NCBI GenBank assembly: GCA_017416425.1
Contig: JAFQCL010000006.1
Span: forward strand, 28,660-92,659
DNA length: 64,000 nucleotides
Direction: 5' to 3'
From: Clostridia bacterium
Lineage (GTDB): Bacteria; Bacillota; Clostridia; Christensenellales; CAG-138
This document shows positions 54,373-62,948 of the stretch, piece by piece. Numbering within the stretch: position 1 is the first letter of the stretch; every line of letters begins with the position of its first letter. The notes beneath the pieces were generated by a model. It saw only the letters and a list, made by a program, of their open reading frames with translations. It did no database searches and had not been told where the DNA came from. The translations under genes and the position numbers were made by a program.

Positions 54373-56211
54373 TTACGCCGGGTCATGTGCGATTCTTCTT
54401 ATGCCTCTTATATAAAAGTCCGCTGAGCCTACAAGTGGGAATGTGATATCAACATCCACAAGACCGTTATAGATCCGCCCGGTCTCGGGGCTTGTGTAGG
54501 AGTAGCTATAGCGATACACAAGCCCCTGATGCATCAAAGTTACATCATGATACCCGTGGTTAAGACCGTTATTTTTGGCAACATACCAGTACTCACCGTC
54601 AAAATAGGCCAGACCGTCAAGCATTATGGCGCCGGCGGGAATGCTAAGACCGCTTCCGCGCACCATGTAGGAGATTTCCTGCATATCCCTGTGGCTTAGC
54701 CTTAAAAACGCTCTGTCCGTTCCTTGTGTGTGGCGGTTAATCGTGTGTATGTAAAGCCCAAGCATATAGGCTGCTTCATCTGCGGCATCGGTTATGCCTG
54801 CATCTTCAAGTGCAAGGCGCACACAGAGCGCGTCTATTATGAGTGAGCTTTGGGGTTTATCAAATATATCGATATTTTCAAGGCTAAAATAACTGTGTAT
54901 ATGCATAGCGCGATCCGTTAAGGTCATTTCACCAAGCTTTATTCCTGTTTTAGCCGAGCTTGGTGTAAAGCTTACGCTCACAATGCCGCTTTCGGTATAG
55001 CCAAGGTTCGCCCCTGACTTTTCCGGGTCGAAGGAATATCTGTAGCTTCCCGTATCAAGCCTCTGGTTTATGGAGTGAGCAATGCTATATTCGCAGTTTG
55101 GTGAAATATACCAGTAGTTATCATCGCACCATATGAGCGGTCTTGTGCTTCCATCGGAAAACCTTATGGTCCAGTCCGACTGGAGGAATGAATCGGCTCC
55201 AAGCGTGGTTCCGTATACGGAGGTCAGAAACTCAATTACATTTATATGACTGATTTGAATATAGGGCTTGCTGCCAAGCGATATACCGGAATCTGTAAGC
55301 CAATAGCGGCAATAGTGCGATAATGTGAAAGCAATGGCAAGATTTTTGTCCTCGGAATAAAAGGCATTCGCAGTCAGTCTTATCGGCAATACACGCTCTA
55401 TAAATGTATCCATATCCGGATAGCTAAGATCATCGCCGCCAACGCTCACATATTCAACATTTAAAGGCGTATCATCGGTGGGTGCAGGTACAGCGGTTGG
55501 ATCAAGGGGCAACACCGAATCCAATCGGAAACCGCAGCTTATAGTATCATCAGGGGAAATCAAAGCCTCTACCATGCCCGATTCTCCGCTGACATTGGTG
55601 TAATCAAAGTAATATACATCGGTTGATGCACCGAGGGGCTGATATAAAGAGCGCGTCACCTGTGTCGTAAGTCTGCTCTTTGTGCAGTCTATATACCAAA
55701 AGTCGCCCGCATTTATTACGGGTGAGCCGCTTGCGCTGTCCGCCGAGCTGTATGTCGTGTTATACATATCTATATTCCATACAAATTTCATAAGCATGTA
55801 CACGTCGATATAGCTTACCCTGATATAATCCGCATCGACTGCTTCAAGAATACCCATGTCGCTTAGCCAGTGAGGGGCATACGCAAGAAGGGTGCGCTCT
55901 ATATACTCGGCTGCTGTAAGGCCGTTTTCAAGTTGAAGGCGAAGCGCTACTCCTCGAAGCATTATATGGTGCGGATCAAGCCTTGTCGCCAAGCGAACAG
56001 CGCCAAGATCGGTGTAAGCTTTAGGCGTCCATACGGGCAAGGGCGGAGGAACCTGAGGAGTCGGATCGGGGGTAGAAGTAAGCTCGGGAGTTATGCCGGT
56101 ATCGGGTGTAGCGCTTGTATCCGGCGTGTCATTTGACATGCAGCCGCAAATAAAGAGCGCAACAAAGGCCAAGAGAAGCGCTATATTCAAAATGCAGACA
56201 ATACGTTTCAA
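54373..56211 (-). CDS. Lipoprotein with three repeats of an unknown domain (612 aa)
   Basis: Signal peptide LLLAFVALFICGC with a lipobox-like I-C-G-C (lipid on the last Cys). A Thr/Pro-rich linker follows (TPDTGITPELTSTPDPTP). Three tandem units of ~170-190 residues come next, each with a helical part and then a beta part. Cognate helical pieces are YIERTLLAYAPHWLSDMGI, LAIAFTLSHYCRYWLTDSGI and AAYMLGLYIHTINRHTQG. Cognate beta pieces are YYFDYTNVSGESGMVEALI, YRYSFDPEKSGANLGYTESG and YRYSYSYTSPETGRIYNG. No known domain is recognised. TTG start chosen for AAGGAG 6 nt upstream. Extracytoplasmic, function unknown. Confidence 0.75.
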   Translation of the reverse strand: MKRIVCILNIALLLAFVALFICGCMSNDTPDTSATPDTGITPELTSTPDPTPQVPPPLPVWTPKAYTDLGAVRLATRLDPHHIMLRGVALRLQLENGLTAAEYIERTLLAYAPHWLSDMGILEAVDADYIRVSYIDVYMLMKFVWNIDMYNTTYSSADSASGSPVINAGDFWYIDCTKSRLTTQVTRSLYQPLGASTDVYYFDYTNVSGESGMVEALISPDDTISCGFRLDSVLPLDPTAVPAPTDDTPLNVEYVSVGGDDLSYPDMDTFIERVLPIRLTANAFYSEDKNLAIAFTLSHYCRYWLTDSGISLGSKPYIQISHINVIEFLTSVYGTTLGADSFLQSDWTIRFSDGSTRPLIWCDDNYWYISPNCEYSIAHSINQRLDTGSYRYSFDPEKSGANLGYTESGIVSVSFTPSSAKTGIKLGEMTLTDRAMHIHSYFSLENIDIFDKPQSSLIIDALCVRLALEDAGITDAADEAAYMLGLYIHTINRHTQGTDRAFLRLSHRDMQEISYMVRGSGLSIPAGAIMLDGLAYFDGEYWYVAKNNGLNHGYHDVTLMHQGLVYRYSYSYTSPETGRIYNGLVDVDITFPLVGSADFYIRGIRRIAHDPA

Positions 56212-56406
56212 GGTTTTCTCCTTAATGATCCAAAAAGGCATAACGCCATTTGGGATCGGGTTATAATTTACCACTATAACATTATTATAACGCATAAAGC
56301 AGCAAAGTGGCTGCTAAATTTCGACGGGCTTTTTAAAATAAATGGAATGTTGATATTAAAAAACCATTTTAGTATATGAAGCTTTCCAAATGCTATGCTA
56401 AGGATT

Positions 56407-56430
56407 AAAAATCTCCCCCAAAAGCGGGGG
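56407..56430 (-). terminator. Terminator of the ECF S/metallo-hydrolase unit
   Basis: CCCCC/GGGGG stem with a 6-nt loop, followed on the minus strand by AGA and five T, just past the stop of the metallo-hydrolase gene. Confidence 0.75.
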
Positions 56431-56440
56431 AACGGAGTGT

Positions 56441-57181
56441 TTAGCCCGGTATTATGCCGTCTTTTGATATTATGTAAGAAGAAAACTCCTCCGCAATGAA
56501 TACCCCGGGAGCTTTATCCGCTATTTCGCTAAGGTTTGGTGTATTCACCGCTCCGCCGAATATGTGGCTTACAATAAGACCCTTAGCGCTATTTTTATAA
56601 AAGAGCTTTAAAGCATCCTCTATAGTCAGATGAGCGGCAGTATTTGCGTGTTTATCAAGCCTGCTGCAGCCTGCGTCCGCAAGAACAGCGTGTGCGCCCG
56701 AAAATAAAGTTTCGGTATTTTCGCAGAGCCCGGTATCGCCTGTGTATGAAAAAACAATGCCTTCATATTCCACCCTGCATGCATAGCAGACAGCGCCATG
56801 CTTTGTTCTTGAAAAGCTGAAGGAGACATCTCCTATATTAAATTTGGTGCCGGCATCTATTTTATGCATGATAAGGTTTTTACTTGCGCAAAGCGCCTCG
56901 AACACCGAAGTAGGCTCATCGGGAGCGTATACGTCCACCACGCGCCCCTTAGCCTCAAGCGCGTAGTTTAGCACAAAGAGATCGCTCATGTGGTCGTAGT
57001 GCAGATGCGATATAATGATGGCCTCCATATCAAGCAAAGGCCTGCGTTCGATAAGCCTGGCAAATGTACCGCTTCCCAGATCAAGCACAAAGCTTTTTGT
57101 GCCCGCGCTTAAAAGATACCCTGAGCATGCGCAAAGCGGCGCGGGAAAGGGACCATGCCTTCCAAGCACCGTAAGCCGCAT
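56441..57181 (-). CDS. MBL-fold metallo-hydrolase, RNase Z/YhfI-like
   Basis: About 246 residues. It has MRLTVLGRHGPFPAPLCACS at the start and the zinc motif ISHLHYDHMSDLFVL. Downstream are FSYTGDTGLCENT with the bridging Asp and LIVSHIFGG near the C-terminus in place of the usual H-Y/F. Related proteins (YhfI-type) are annotated as ribonuclease Z-like hydrolases, and the substrate is unknown. An ATG 33 nt further upstream is also possible; the internal one fits relatives best but has only an AGG site. Follows the ECF S component on the same strand. Confidence 0.85.
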   Translation of the reverse strand: MRLTVLGRHGPFPAPLCACSGYLLSAGTKSFVLDLGSGTFARLIERRPLLDMEAIIISHLHYDHMSDLFVLNYALEAKGRVVDVYAPDEPTSVFEALCASKNLIMHKIDAGTKFNIGDVSFSFSRTKHGAVCYACRVEYEGIVFSYTGDTGLCENTETLFSGAHAVLADAGCSRLDKHANTAAHLTIEDALKLFYKNSAKGLIVSHIFGGAVNTPNLSEIADKAPGVFIAEEFSSYIISKDGIIPG

Positions 57182-57223
57182 GTGCGGCCTGAGCAAAGTA
57201 GTAGTTTTCATCATATAAAAAGC

Positions 57224-57769
57224 CTAGAAAAGTCCTTCATCGGTATTTTTAATGACAAGCTTTACAATGGGTATGGATATGATGGCAGTCACTGCCATGC
57301 TTATTATATTGAGCCAAAATGCGCAGGAGGCAAGTATTCCATCGCCCATTATAAGCATGTCGAACAGAAATAAAATGCCTATCGGGATTATGCAGGAAAA
57401 AGAACACGCGCGAAGCACATTAAGCCATGAGGAACCTTTTTTTAAGAGCTGTCCTATAAGAAACGCCATGAGCGCTGCGGCTATGAGATTGGGTATGGCG
57501 TATATGCCTGCACCCGGAATAGAGATACCTGCAAAAAGTGTGCCAACAGCTATTCCAAGGCTGCCCACGAGCGCACCGTATGCGGGGCCAAGGTGCGCGG
57601 CGGCGGCAAGAACGGCGACAAAGCCAAGGCTTATAAACGAACCAAGAGGCGCCCCATCATTTCTGACTACGCCTGAATCCGCAAGTATCTCCACCTTTAA
57701 AAGGCTGGTGAGAAGTATTGCCGCAATAAAGAATATTCCCATAGATATCCATTTCTTCGCGTTATTCAT
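57224..57769 (-). CDS. ECF transporter S component-like membrane protein
   Basis: About 181 residues with five or six hydrophobic segments. The family look is that of an ECF S component: a basic start (MNNAKKWISMGIFFIAAILL) and small-residue helices (VAVLAAAAHLGPAYGALVGSLG; IPNLIAAALMAFLIG). A PNL motif lies before the fourth helix. The substrate cannot be assigned; no riboswitch is seen upstream. GGGAGG lies 6 nt before the ATG. The next gene on the strand is a metallo-hydrolase 42 nt on. Confidence 0.7.
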   Translation of the reverse strand: MNNAKKWISMGIFFIAAILLTSLLKVEILADSGVVRNDGAPLGSFISLGFVAVLAAAAHLGPAYGALVGSLGIAVGTLFAGISIPGAGIYAIPNLIAAALMAFLIGQLLKKGSSWLNVLRACSFSCIIPIGILFLFDMLIMGDGILASCAFWLNIISMAVTAIISIPIVKLVIKNTDEGLF

Positions 57770-57850
57770 AAAAGACCTCCCAAATTCTTTTGTAGTGACG
57801 AGGGCCAAAAGGCTCCCATATAGTTATAATACACTAAAATTACCATCTTG

Positions 57851-57976
57851 GTTGCAAAACATTCAAAATTTAGTGTTTGACAAATATAGTTCACAATTTG
57901 CAACGACTGTGATTAAGCAATATATCTAAAATGGGACAAAAATGACTGCTAAAAGGGATGAAAAAACTGTTATAAT
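57851..57976 (+). promoter_or_regulatory. Control region of nrdJ
   Basis: An extended -10 (TGTTATAAT) lies at 57968-57976 about 50 nt before the nrdJ start; the -35 is poor. Upstream, GTTGCAAA (57851-57858) and TTTGCAAC (57897-57904) form an 8-bp inverted repeat. Between them TTTAGTGTTTG and ACAAATATAGT loosely recall NrdR-box halves but do not fit the usual two-box spacing. NrdR control of nrdJ is expected from the family, not shown. Confidence 0.4.
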
Positions 57977-58026
57977 AGTTTAAACCCAATAAGCGAAATG
58001 CTTTTTATATAAAACGGAGGAATACC

Positions 58027-60312
58027 ATGGTAAAATTAAGTGATAATGCGCTTCGCGTGCTTGAAAGACGGTATCTTGTTAAAAATGAAAGAGGAGAGGT
58101 CATAGAAACAGTAGAGGAGCTCTTTTGGCGTGTGGCTTCTGCCATTGCGGCGGCAGATAGGCTTTATGATGAAAATGCCGATATAAATGCGACCGAAAAG
58201 GAATTTTTTGAGCTTATGTCAAGCTTGAAATTTATGCCCAACTCGCCTACGCTTATGAATGCGGGAAGAGAGCTGGGTCAGCTTTCGGCATGCTTTGTAT
58301 TGCCTGTCGGCGATTCGATGCAGGAGATATTCGATTCCGTTAAAAACGCGGCTCTGATACATAAAAGCGGCGGAGGCACCGGCTTTTCGTTTTCAAGGCT
58401 TCGCCCCGCAGGGTCTGTTGTAAGGTCTACGGGCGGTGTCGCGTCGGGCCCTGTCAGCTTTATGAAGGTGTTTAACTCCGCTACCGAGGCCGTAAAGCAG
58501 GGCGGCACGCGCAGAGGTGCGAATATGGGTATACTCCGTGTGGATCATCCGGACATACTCGATTTTATAAAATGCAAGAGTGTGGACGGTGAGATTACAA
58601 ACTTTAATATAAGCATAGCCATAACAGAAAAATTTATGGAAGCTGCTATAAAGGGTGAGAGCTATGAGCTTATCGACCCGCATGATGGGGCCGTTAAGGG
58701 AACGCTTAGCGCAAAGATGGTATTTGACCTTCTTGTTGACAGCGCATGGAAAAACGGCGAGCCGGGCATTGTATTCCTTGATAGGATGAATGCCGATAAC
58801 TGCGTTTCCCACATAGGCGAAATAGAGTCTACGAACCCCTGCGGTGAGCAGCCCCTTTTGCCGTATGAAAGCTGTAATCTAGGCTCGATCAATCTTCAGC
58901 GCATGGTAAAAAAGACCGAAAACAGGTATGAGGTGGACTATGATCTTTTAAGGAATACGGTGCATTCGGCTATACATTTTCTTGATAATGTCATAGACGT
59001 AAATTGCTATCCGCTGCCCGAGATAGATAATATGACCAAGCTTACAAGAAAGGTAGGCCTTGGGGTGATGGGCTTTGCCGATCTTCTTTTCAGGCTGGGT
59101 ATAGCTTACGACTCCGAGGAGGCTATAGAGCTTGCTTCTTCTATAATGAAGTTTATAAACGATGAGGCGCATGAGGCTTCAAGAAGGCTTGCAGAAAAAA
59201 GAGGCCCATTTCCGGCGTTTTTTGAAAGCACGCTTGATAAAAAGACCCCTATCCGCAACGCGACCTGCACGACGATAGCCCCAACGGGTACGATATCCAT
59301 AATATGCAATGCCTCAAGCGGTATCGAGCCTTTATTCGCACTTAGCTTTGTACGCAATGTGATGGATAATGATGAATTGCCTCAGGTAGATCCCTTCTTT
59401 GCGGATATCGCCAGGAAGAGGGGATTTTACTCCAACGAGCTTATGAGAAGACTTGCCAAAGAGGGTACGCTTCACGGATTTTGTGAGGTGCCCGAGGATA
59501 TAAAGCGTGTATTTGTAACGGCGCATGACATAACCCCCAGGTATCACATAAGGATGCAGTCCGCGTTCCAGCGTTATACCGATAATGCGGTATCAAAGAC
59601 GGTAAACTTCCCAAACGCCGCAACGCGCGATGAGGTCGCCGAGGTATTTATGCTGGCATACAAGCTTCGCTGTAAGGGCGTGACCATCTACAGGGATGGC
59701 AGCAGAGGCGATCAGGTGCTTTTTGTGGGCGACAAGGTGAAAAAAGAGGAGACAAAGACGCGAGAGATAACACCAAGAGCAAGACCCGAGGTAACGCGCG
59801 GCATTACGGAAAAGGTGGTCATAGGCTGTGGGAACCTCTATGTTACCGTAAATTATGATGATGAGGGAATATGCGAGGTATTCGCGAATCTCGGCCGCGC
59901 AGGCGGCTGCCCAAGCCAAAGCGAGGCCACAAGCAGGCTGATATCCACCGCGCTCCGTTCGGGTATGCATGTTGATGCGATAATCGAGCAGCTTCGCGGT
60001 ATACGCTGTCATTCTACGCTTCGCCAGAGGGCGACCAACCCCAATATAAAGGTGCTGTCCTGCCCGGATGCCATAGCGCGCGTATTAAAGCGGGTCGCGG
60101 ATATAAAAGCCGAGGAGGACGCGAGAAAAAATCTTAGCGCGGGTGAAAGCTTTAAAACCCCTATAGAGCCGGCGAACAGCTATGAATTTGACGGGCATAT
60201 CATGGATATTGAGAAGGCCGGCGCCGTGAACTGCCCCGAGTGCGGCAATGATATGGAGCACGAGGGCGGGTGTGTGATATGCCGCGCTTGCGGCTACAGT
60301 AAATGCGGCTGA
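58027..60312 (+). CDS. nrdJ: Adenosylcobalamin-dependent ribonucleotide reductase (class II)
   Basis: 761 residues. Makes deoxyribonucleotides using AdoCbl and no separate radical subunit. It has NSPTLMNAGRELGQLSACFV, KSGGGTGFSFSRLRPAGS and the catalytic STNPCGEQPLLPYESCNLGS (N-x-C-x-E). PTGTISIICNASSGIEPLF follows. The C-terminal tail has a zinc/thiol module with CPECGNDMEHEGGC and CRACGYSKCG. No ATP-cone is visible at the N-terminus. GGAGG lies 7 nt before the ATG. A candidate target of NrdR encoded 22 kb away. It implies the cell has or imports cobalamin. Confidence 0.97.
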   Translation: MVKLSDNALRVLERRYLVKNERGEVIETVEELFWRVASAIAAADRLYDENADINATEKEFFELMSSLKFMPNSPTLMNAGRELGQLSACFVLPVGDSMQEIFDSVKNAALIHKSGGGTGFSFSRLRPAGSVVRSTGGVASGPVSFMKVFNSATEAVKQGGTRRGANMGILRVDHPDILDFIKCKSVDGEITNFNISIAITEKFMEAAIKGESYELIDPHDGAVKGTLSAKMVFDLLVDSAWKNGEPGIVFLDRMNADNCVSHIGEIESTNPCGEQPLLPYESCNLGSINLQRMVKKTENRYEVDYDLLRNTVHSAIHFLDNVIDVNCYPLPEIDNMTKLTRKVGLGVMGFADLLFRLGIAYDSEEAIELASSIMKFINDEAHEASRRLAEKRGPFPAFFESTLDKKTPIRNATCTTIAPTGTISIICNASSGIEPLFALSFVRNVMDNDELPQVDPFFADIARKRGFYSNELMRRLAKEGTLHGFCEVPEDIKRVFVTAHDITPRYHIRMQSAFQRYTDNAVSKTVNFPNAATRDEVAEVFMLAYKLRCKGVTIYRDGSRGDQVLFVGDKVKKEETKTREITPRARPEVTRGITEKVVIGCGNLYVTVNYDDEGICEVFANLGRAGGCPSQSEATSRLISTALRSGMHVDAIIEQLRGIRCHSTLRQRATNPNIKVLSCPDAIARVLKRVADIKAEEDARKNLSAGESFKTPIEPANSYEFDGHIMDIEKAGAVNCPECGNDMEHEGGCVICRACGYSKCG

Positions 60313-60387
60313 GATTGAATTTCGCCGTTTTAAGCTGAAGTCTGGTTTTAGTTTAAAGCTACACAAGCTTATGGGTTAAGGGCGGAT

Positions 60388-60419
60388 GCCCTTGTGCAGG
60401 GGTTCGGGGGCGCGCAATC
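60388..60419 (+). repeat. GC-rich intergenic repeat, copy 2
   Basis: GCCCTTGTGCAGGGGTTCGG followed by GGGCGCGCAATC repeats the start of the element at 4546-4576 with a few changes. It lies in the 227-nt gap after nrdJ, like copy 1 just downstream of a plus-strand gene; no terminator-like T run follows. Confidence 0.5.
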
Positions 60420-60480
60420 CCTCATCAACCCCAAAGCCCTCAAAATAAAGCGGAACTTTATAAAAATTAAAAAAGCTGTG

Positions 60481-60508
60481 TTGACAGAGCATAAAAGTGG
60501 GGTACAAT
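60481..60508 (+). promoter_or_regulatory. Sigma-A promoter of the DUF1858-queT-sigH operon
   Basis: Perfect TTGACA, 16 nt, TACAAT, 32 nt before the GTG start; the strongest consensus promoter in the window. Confidence 0.8.
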
Positions 60509-60539
60509 TAATAGTAAACAAAAAACGGAGGTAAACGAC

Positions 60540-60737
60540 GTGATAACTAAGGAAATGAACATAATGGAGATTATAAACGTCGATGAAGGCATTGCTGAGA
60601 TACTTTTGGAGTCCGGTATGCACTGCCTTGGCTGCATCGCTGCTCATACCGAGAATCTTGAGCAGGCCTGCGCCGTTCATGGTATCGATGTTGATGATCT
60701 GGTAAATCGCATCAATCAGTACCTTGAGTCAAAATGA
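60540..60737 (+). CDS. DUF1858 domain protein
   Basis: 65 residues, GTG start with GGAGG 8 nt upstream. DUF1858 (ScdA_N-like/hybrid-cluster-associated) proteins carry a CxxC-type motif: here ESGMHCLGCIAAHTENLEQA, with a C-L-G-C pair, followed by a helix ending NRINQYLESK. They are common in anaerobes and presumed redox or Fe-S-related. First gene of a plus-strand operon; its stop overlaps queT by 4 nt. Confidence 0.88.
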   Translation: MITKEMNIMEIINVDEGIAEILLESGMHCLGCIAAHTENLEQACAVHGIDVDDLVNRINQYLESK

Positions 60738-61243
60738 GAAGGTTTGATACGACAAACCTAATAAGAGGAGCGGTAACGGCAGCTTTATATGCTGCCCTTA
60801 CTTTTGTAATACCGTTTTCAAGCGGCCTTATGCAGGTGAGGCTTTCCGAAGCGCTTTGCGTTTTGCCCTATTTCTGCCCAGCTTCGGTTTGGGGACTTGG
60901 GATCGGGTGCTTACTTGGAAATATGCTCTCAGGCGGAATACCTATCGATGTGATTGGCGGAAGTCTTGCTACTCTTTTAGCTGCGTTTTTGACCTATCTT
61001 ATGAAAAAGCGCAATGTTTCAATGTACCTTACGCCTCTTCCCGCCGTTATTATAAACGCATTTGCGGTTGGCGCTATACTTGCTTTTGGTTATGAGCTCG
61101 CGCCATTTGCCACATGCATGCTTTATGTGGCTATTGGTCAGGTTATAGCCTGCTATGGAATTGGGATACCTCTTATGCTAACTCTTAAAAGACTTCCCGC
61201 AAGGATTTTTTCAAGTACCGGACAGAACCATGTACCAAAATGA
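60734..61243 (+). CDS. queT: QueT-type ECF transporter S component (queuosine precursor)
   Basis: 169 residues with five or six membrane segments, matching the QueT family. Signature stretches are AALYAALTFVIPFSSGLMQV, then RLSEALCVLPYFCPASVWGL, GCLLGNMLSGGIPIDVIGGS and ALLIAFAFGYE-like ILAFGYELAPFATCMLYVAI. QueT is thought to bring in queuine or preQ1-type precursors through the ECF module. No preQ1 riboswitch is seen. Translation is coupled to DUF1858 (ATGA). Its end overlaps sigH by 14 nt. Confidence 0.9.
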   Translation: MRRFDTTNLIRGAVTAALYAALTFVIPFSSGLMQVRLSEALCVLPYFCPASVWGLGIGCLLGNMLSGGIPIDVIGGSLATLLAAFLTYLMKKRNVSMYLTPLPAVIINAFAVGAILAFGYELAPFATCMLYVAIGQVIACYGIGIPLMLTLKRLPARIFSSTGQNHVPK

Positions 61244-61865
61244 TAACCAGATCGATTATACCAAGCTTACGGATGATGAGCTTATTTGCCTTGCTCAGGC
61301 GGGCGATAACGCTGCAAGCGGCGCGCTGTGTCTTCGCTATAAAAATCTTGTACGCATCAAGGTGCGTCCTTACTATATAATCGGTGCGGATAGGGACGAT
61401 ATAGTGCAGGAGGGCATGATAGGACTCTTTAAAGCCATACGCGATTACAGCAGTGATAAAGCAGCCAGCTTCAGGACATTTGCGGAGCTTTGCATAGACA
61501 GGCAGGCAATTACGGCCATAAACATGGCAAGAAGGCGTAAGCATGCGCCCCTAAATGAATATGTGTCGCTTTCGCAGCCTTTAAACTCGGATGATCCTGA
61601 TAAGACGCTTGTCGATATAATGCCTTCTCATATTATAAATAACCCCGAAGATATAGTGATAAGCAATGAGTCAGTTACGCTTCTAATTCATAATATAAAA
61701 ACAAGTCTTACTCCGCTTGAGTACAATGTCTTAGTGCTGTTTATGGAGGGGCTTGGCTATCAGGAGATTGCAAAAAGGCTTGGCCGCTCATCTAAGGCTA
61801 TTGATAACGCGCTTCAACGCGTAAAAAAGAAGGTTTCAAAATTTATAGCTCAGGATGAAGTTTAA
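61230..61865 (+). CDS. sigH: RNA polymerase sigma factor SigH (Spo0H)-like
   Basis: 211 residues. Sigma-70 family with region 2 (YKNLVRIKVRPYYIIGADRD, DIVQEGMIGLFKAIRDYSS, FRTFAELCIDRQAITAINMA) and region 4.2 (GYQEIAKRLGRSSKAIDNAL, QRVKKKVSKF). Length and the 'IGADRDDIVQEG' and 'CIDRQ' segments fit SigH, which turns on early sporulation genes. The start overlaps queT, so translation is coupled. The gene ends in the dispersed repeat copy B and its last 30 nt are overlapped by the antisense hsdS remnant. Confidence 0.85.
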   Translation: MYQNDNQIDYTKLTDDELICLAQAGDNAASGALCLRYKNLVRIKVRPYYIIGADRDDIVQEGMIGLFKAIRDYSSDKAASFRTFAELCIDRQAITAINMARRRKHAPLNEYVSLSQPLNSDDPDKTLVDIMPSHIINNPEDIVISNESVTLLIHNIKTSLTPLEYNVLVLFMEGLGYQEIAKRLGRSSKAIDNALQRVKKKVSKFIAQDEV

Positions 61866-62942
61866 AAAATTATTTTCATACCGTGTTTTGTGACTTTCGC
61901 ATCCTTTCGGCTCTGGTTTTGCGCTTACGTAAAACCAGTCCCAATTCGATAAGAAAGTTATGTTCATAAGACTGAACTCATAAAGATAAAAGGCGTATGT
62001 AACCGAGTTCGTCTTTTCCTCTACGGCAGGCATCGGAACAAAGGAAACAGGAGTGCTTTTTTCCAATCCCACTCGACTTGTACTTGGGTTTACTTCCACA
62101 AAATCTTCTAAATTACCAACATAAAATTTGCTGTTTCTTAATCTTAAAATTATATTTTTTAAATAGTCACTATGCGGATTACAGTAGAAGCCAATTTCAC
62201 GCAAAGCACCAAGTGAGCTAAAACTATACAGCGAAGGGGCAAATTCATCGAACGAGATACCTAATTGACCAAACGCTGCCTCTCTCGCTTCGAGTGGTTG
62301 TATATTGGTTCGTTTTATATTTTTCAACCTTGTCTGCTCGGCATCATCCATGAGTTCAACTAATTTTTGCTGAACACCAATTTCCGGAAGAATGATCTCA
62401 AAAGATTTATATTCTTCTTTGTTTATATTGGGCTGTCCCACTGGACGCTGGATGCCTTTAACCCAGTTCTGATAGTTATCAGTCTTAGTGTACCAATATA
62501 CAAATTTGGGTAAAACTTTTCTTTCGTCAAACCTAAAACGAATACAATATCCAGCAAATACAGCAGGACCAATCTCGCCATTATAAAAATATGTTTTTCC
62601 TACTGTTCCACCAGTGCGAGCAAAAAGAATATCATTCTTTCTAAGTAAGTGCCTATTCGAATACGATTCTGCTGCCATATACTCGTGGTTTTCCTCAATG
62701 CCGAAATCGTCAAAATCTGTAATTCTAATGTATTTAGGTTGATTATCATCAATACGCTCTATCGCAGTAGCTGACGTACCATAGCAAGGCTCTTCAAGAC
62801 ATAGCGAACCCAAAGAAACCTTAGCAGAAGTTGTTCCAAGCAAGGCAATATTGAAAAGGATGTTTTTTACGTCAATTCTATTCTGTATATACCCCCGTTT
62901 AATAGCGAAGACGCAGAGGTCATTCGCATCGGGGGTTATGCG
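61836..62942 (-). pseudogene. hsdS: Type I restriction specificity subunit, 3'-truncated and lacking its own start (hsdS)
   Basis: The frame carries HsdS features: the linker FAIKRGYIQNRIDV, then target-recognition domain 1 (VSLGSLCLEEPCYGTSATAI through EVQQKLV-type GVQQKLVELMDDAEQTRLKN). The central conserved helix follows, and only the first ~45 residues of domain 2 (FYVGNLEDFVEVNPSTSRVG, PVSFVPMPAVEEK). After that the frame runs through repeat copy B and stops inside sigH, so domain 2 is about 70% missing. It has no ATG/SD start; the frame continues upstream in -1 relation to hsdM at a slippery T run. Either an M-S fusion by frameshifting or a decayed gene. Base and codon use differ from neighbours. 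Confidence 0.75.
61866..61962 (+). repeat. Dispersed intergenic repeat, copy B
   Basis: Begins right after the sigH stop with AT-rich TTATTTTCATACCGTGTTTT and carries GTGACTTTCGC, CTGGTTTTGCGC...AAAACCAG (a strong 8-bp hairpin unique to this copy) and AAAACCAGTCCCAATTC. It ends with a shortened AATTCGATAAGAAAGTTATG in place of the C/D hairpin. It is in sense with sigH and serves as the 3' end of the antisense hsdS frame. Confidence 0.8.
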
Positions 62943-62948
62943 AAAAAA
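62891..62948 (-). promoter_or_regulatory. Candidate -1 ribosomal frameshift signal between hsdM and hsdS
   Basis: On the minus strand the heptamer T TTT TTC lies in the hsdM reading frame, followed one codon later by its TAA stop. After a 5-nt spacer (GCATA) there is a 7-bp stem ACCCCCG/CGGGGGT enclosing an inner GCGAA/TTCGC stem. A -1 slip joins hsdM to the hsdS frame. Geometry is textbook; function is unproven. Confidence 0.5.

Noticed and set aside
62811..62843. A TTG start for an independent hsdS gene
   Set aside because: No Shine-Dalgarno, and HsdS-like residues already occur upstream in the same frame back to the slippery site.
62923..62942. A CGCAT/ATGCG hairpin immediately after the slippery site, with a C5/G5 pseudoknot
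   Set aside because: It would leave no spacer after the slippery heptamer; the ACCCCCG/CGGGGGT stem with a 5-nt spacer fits better, though both use the same bases.
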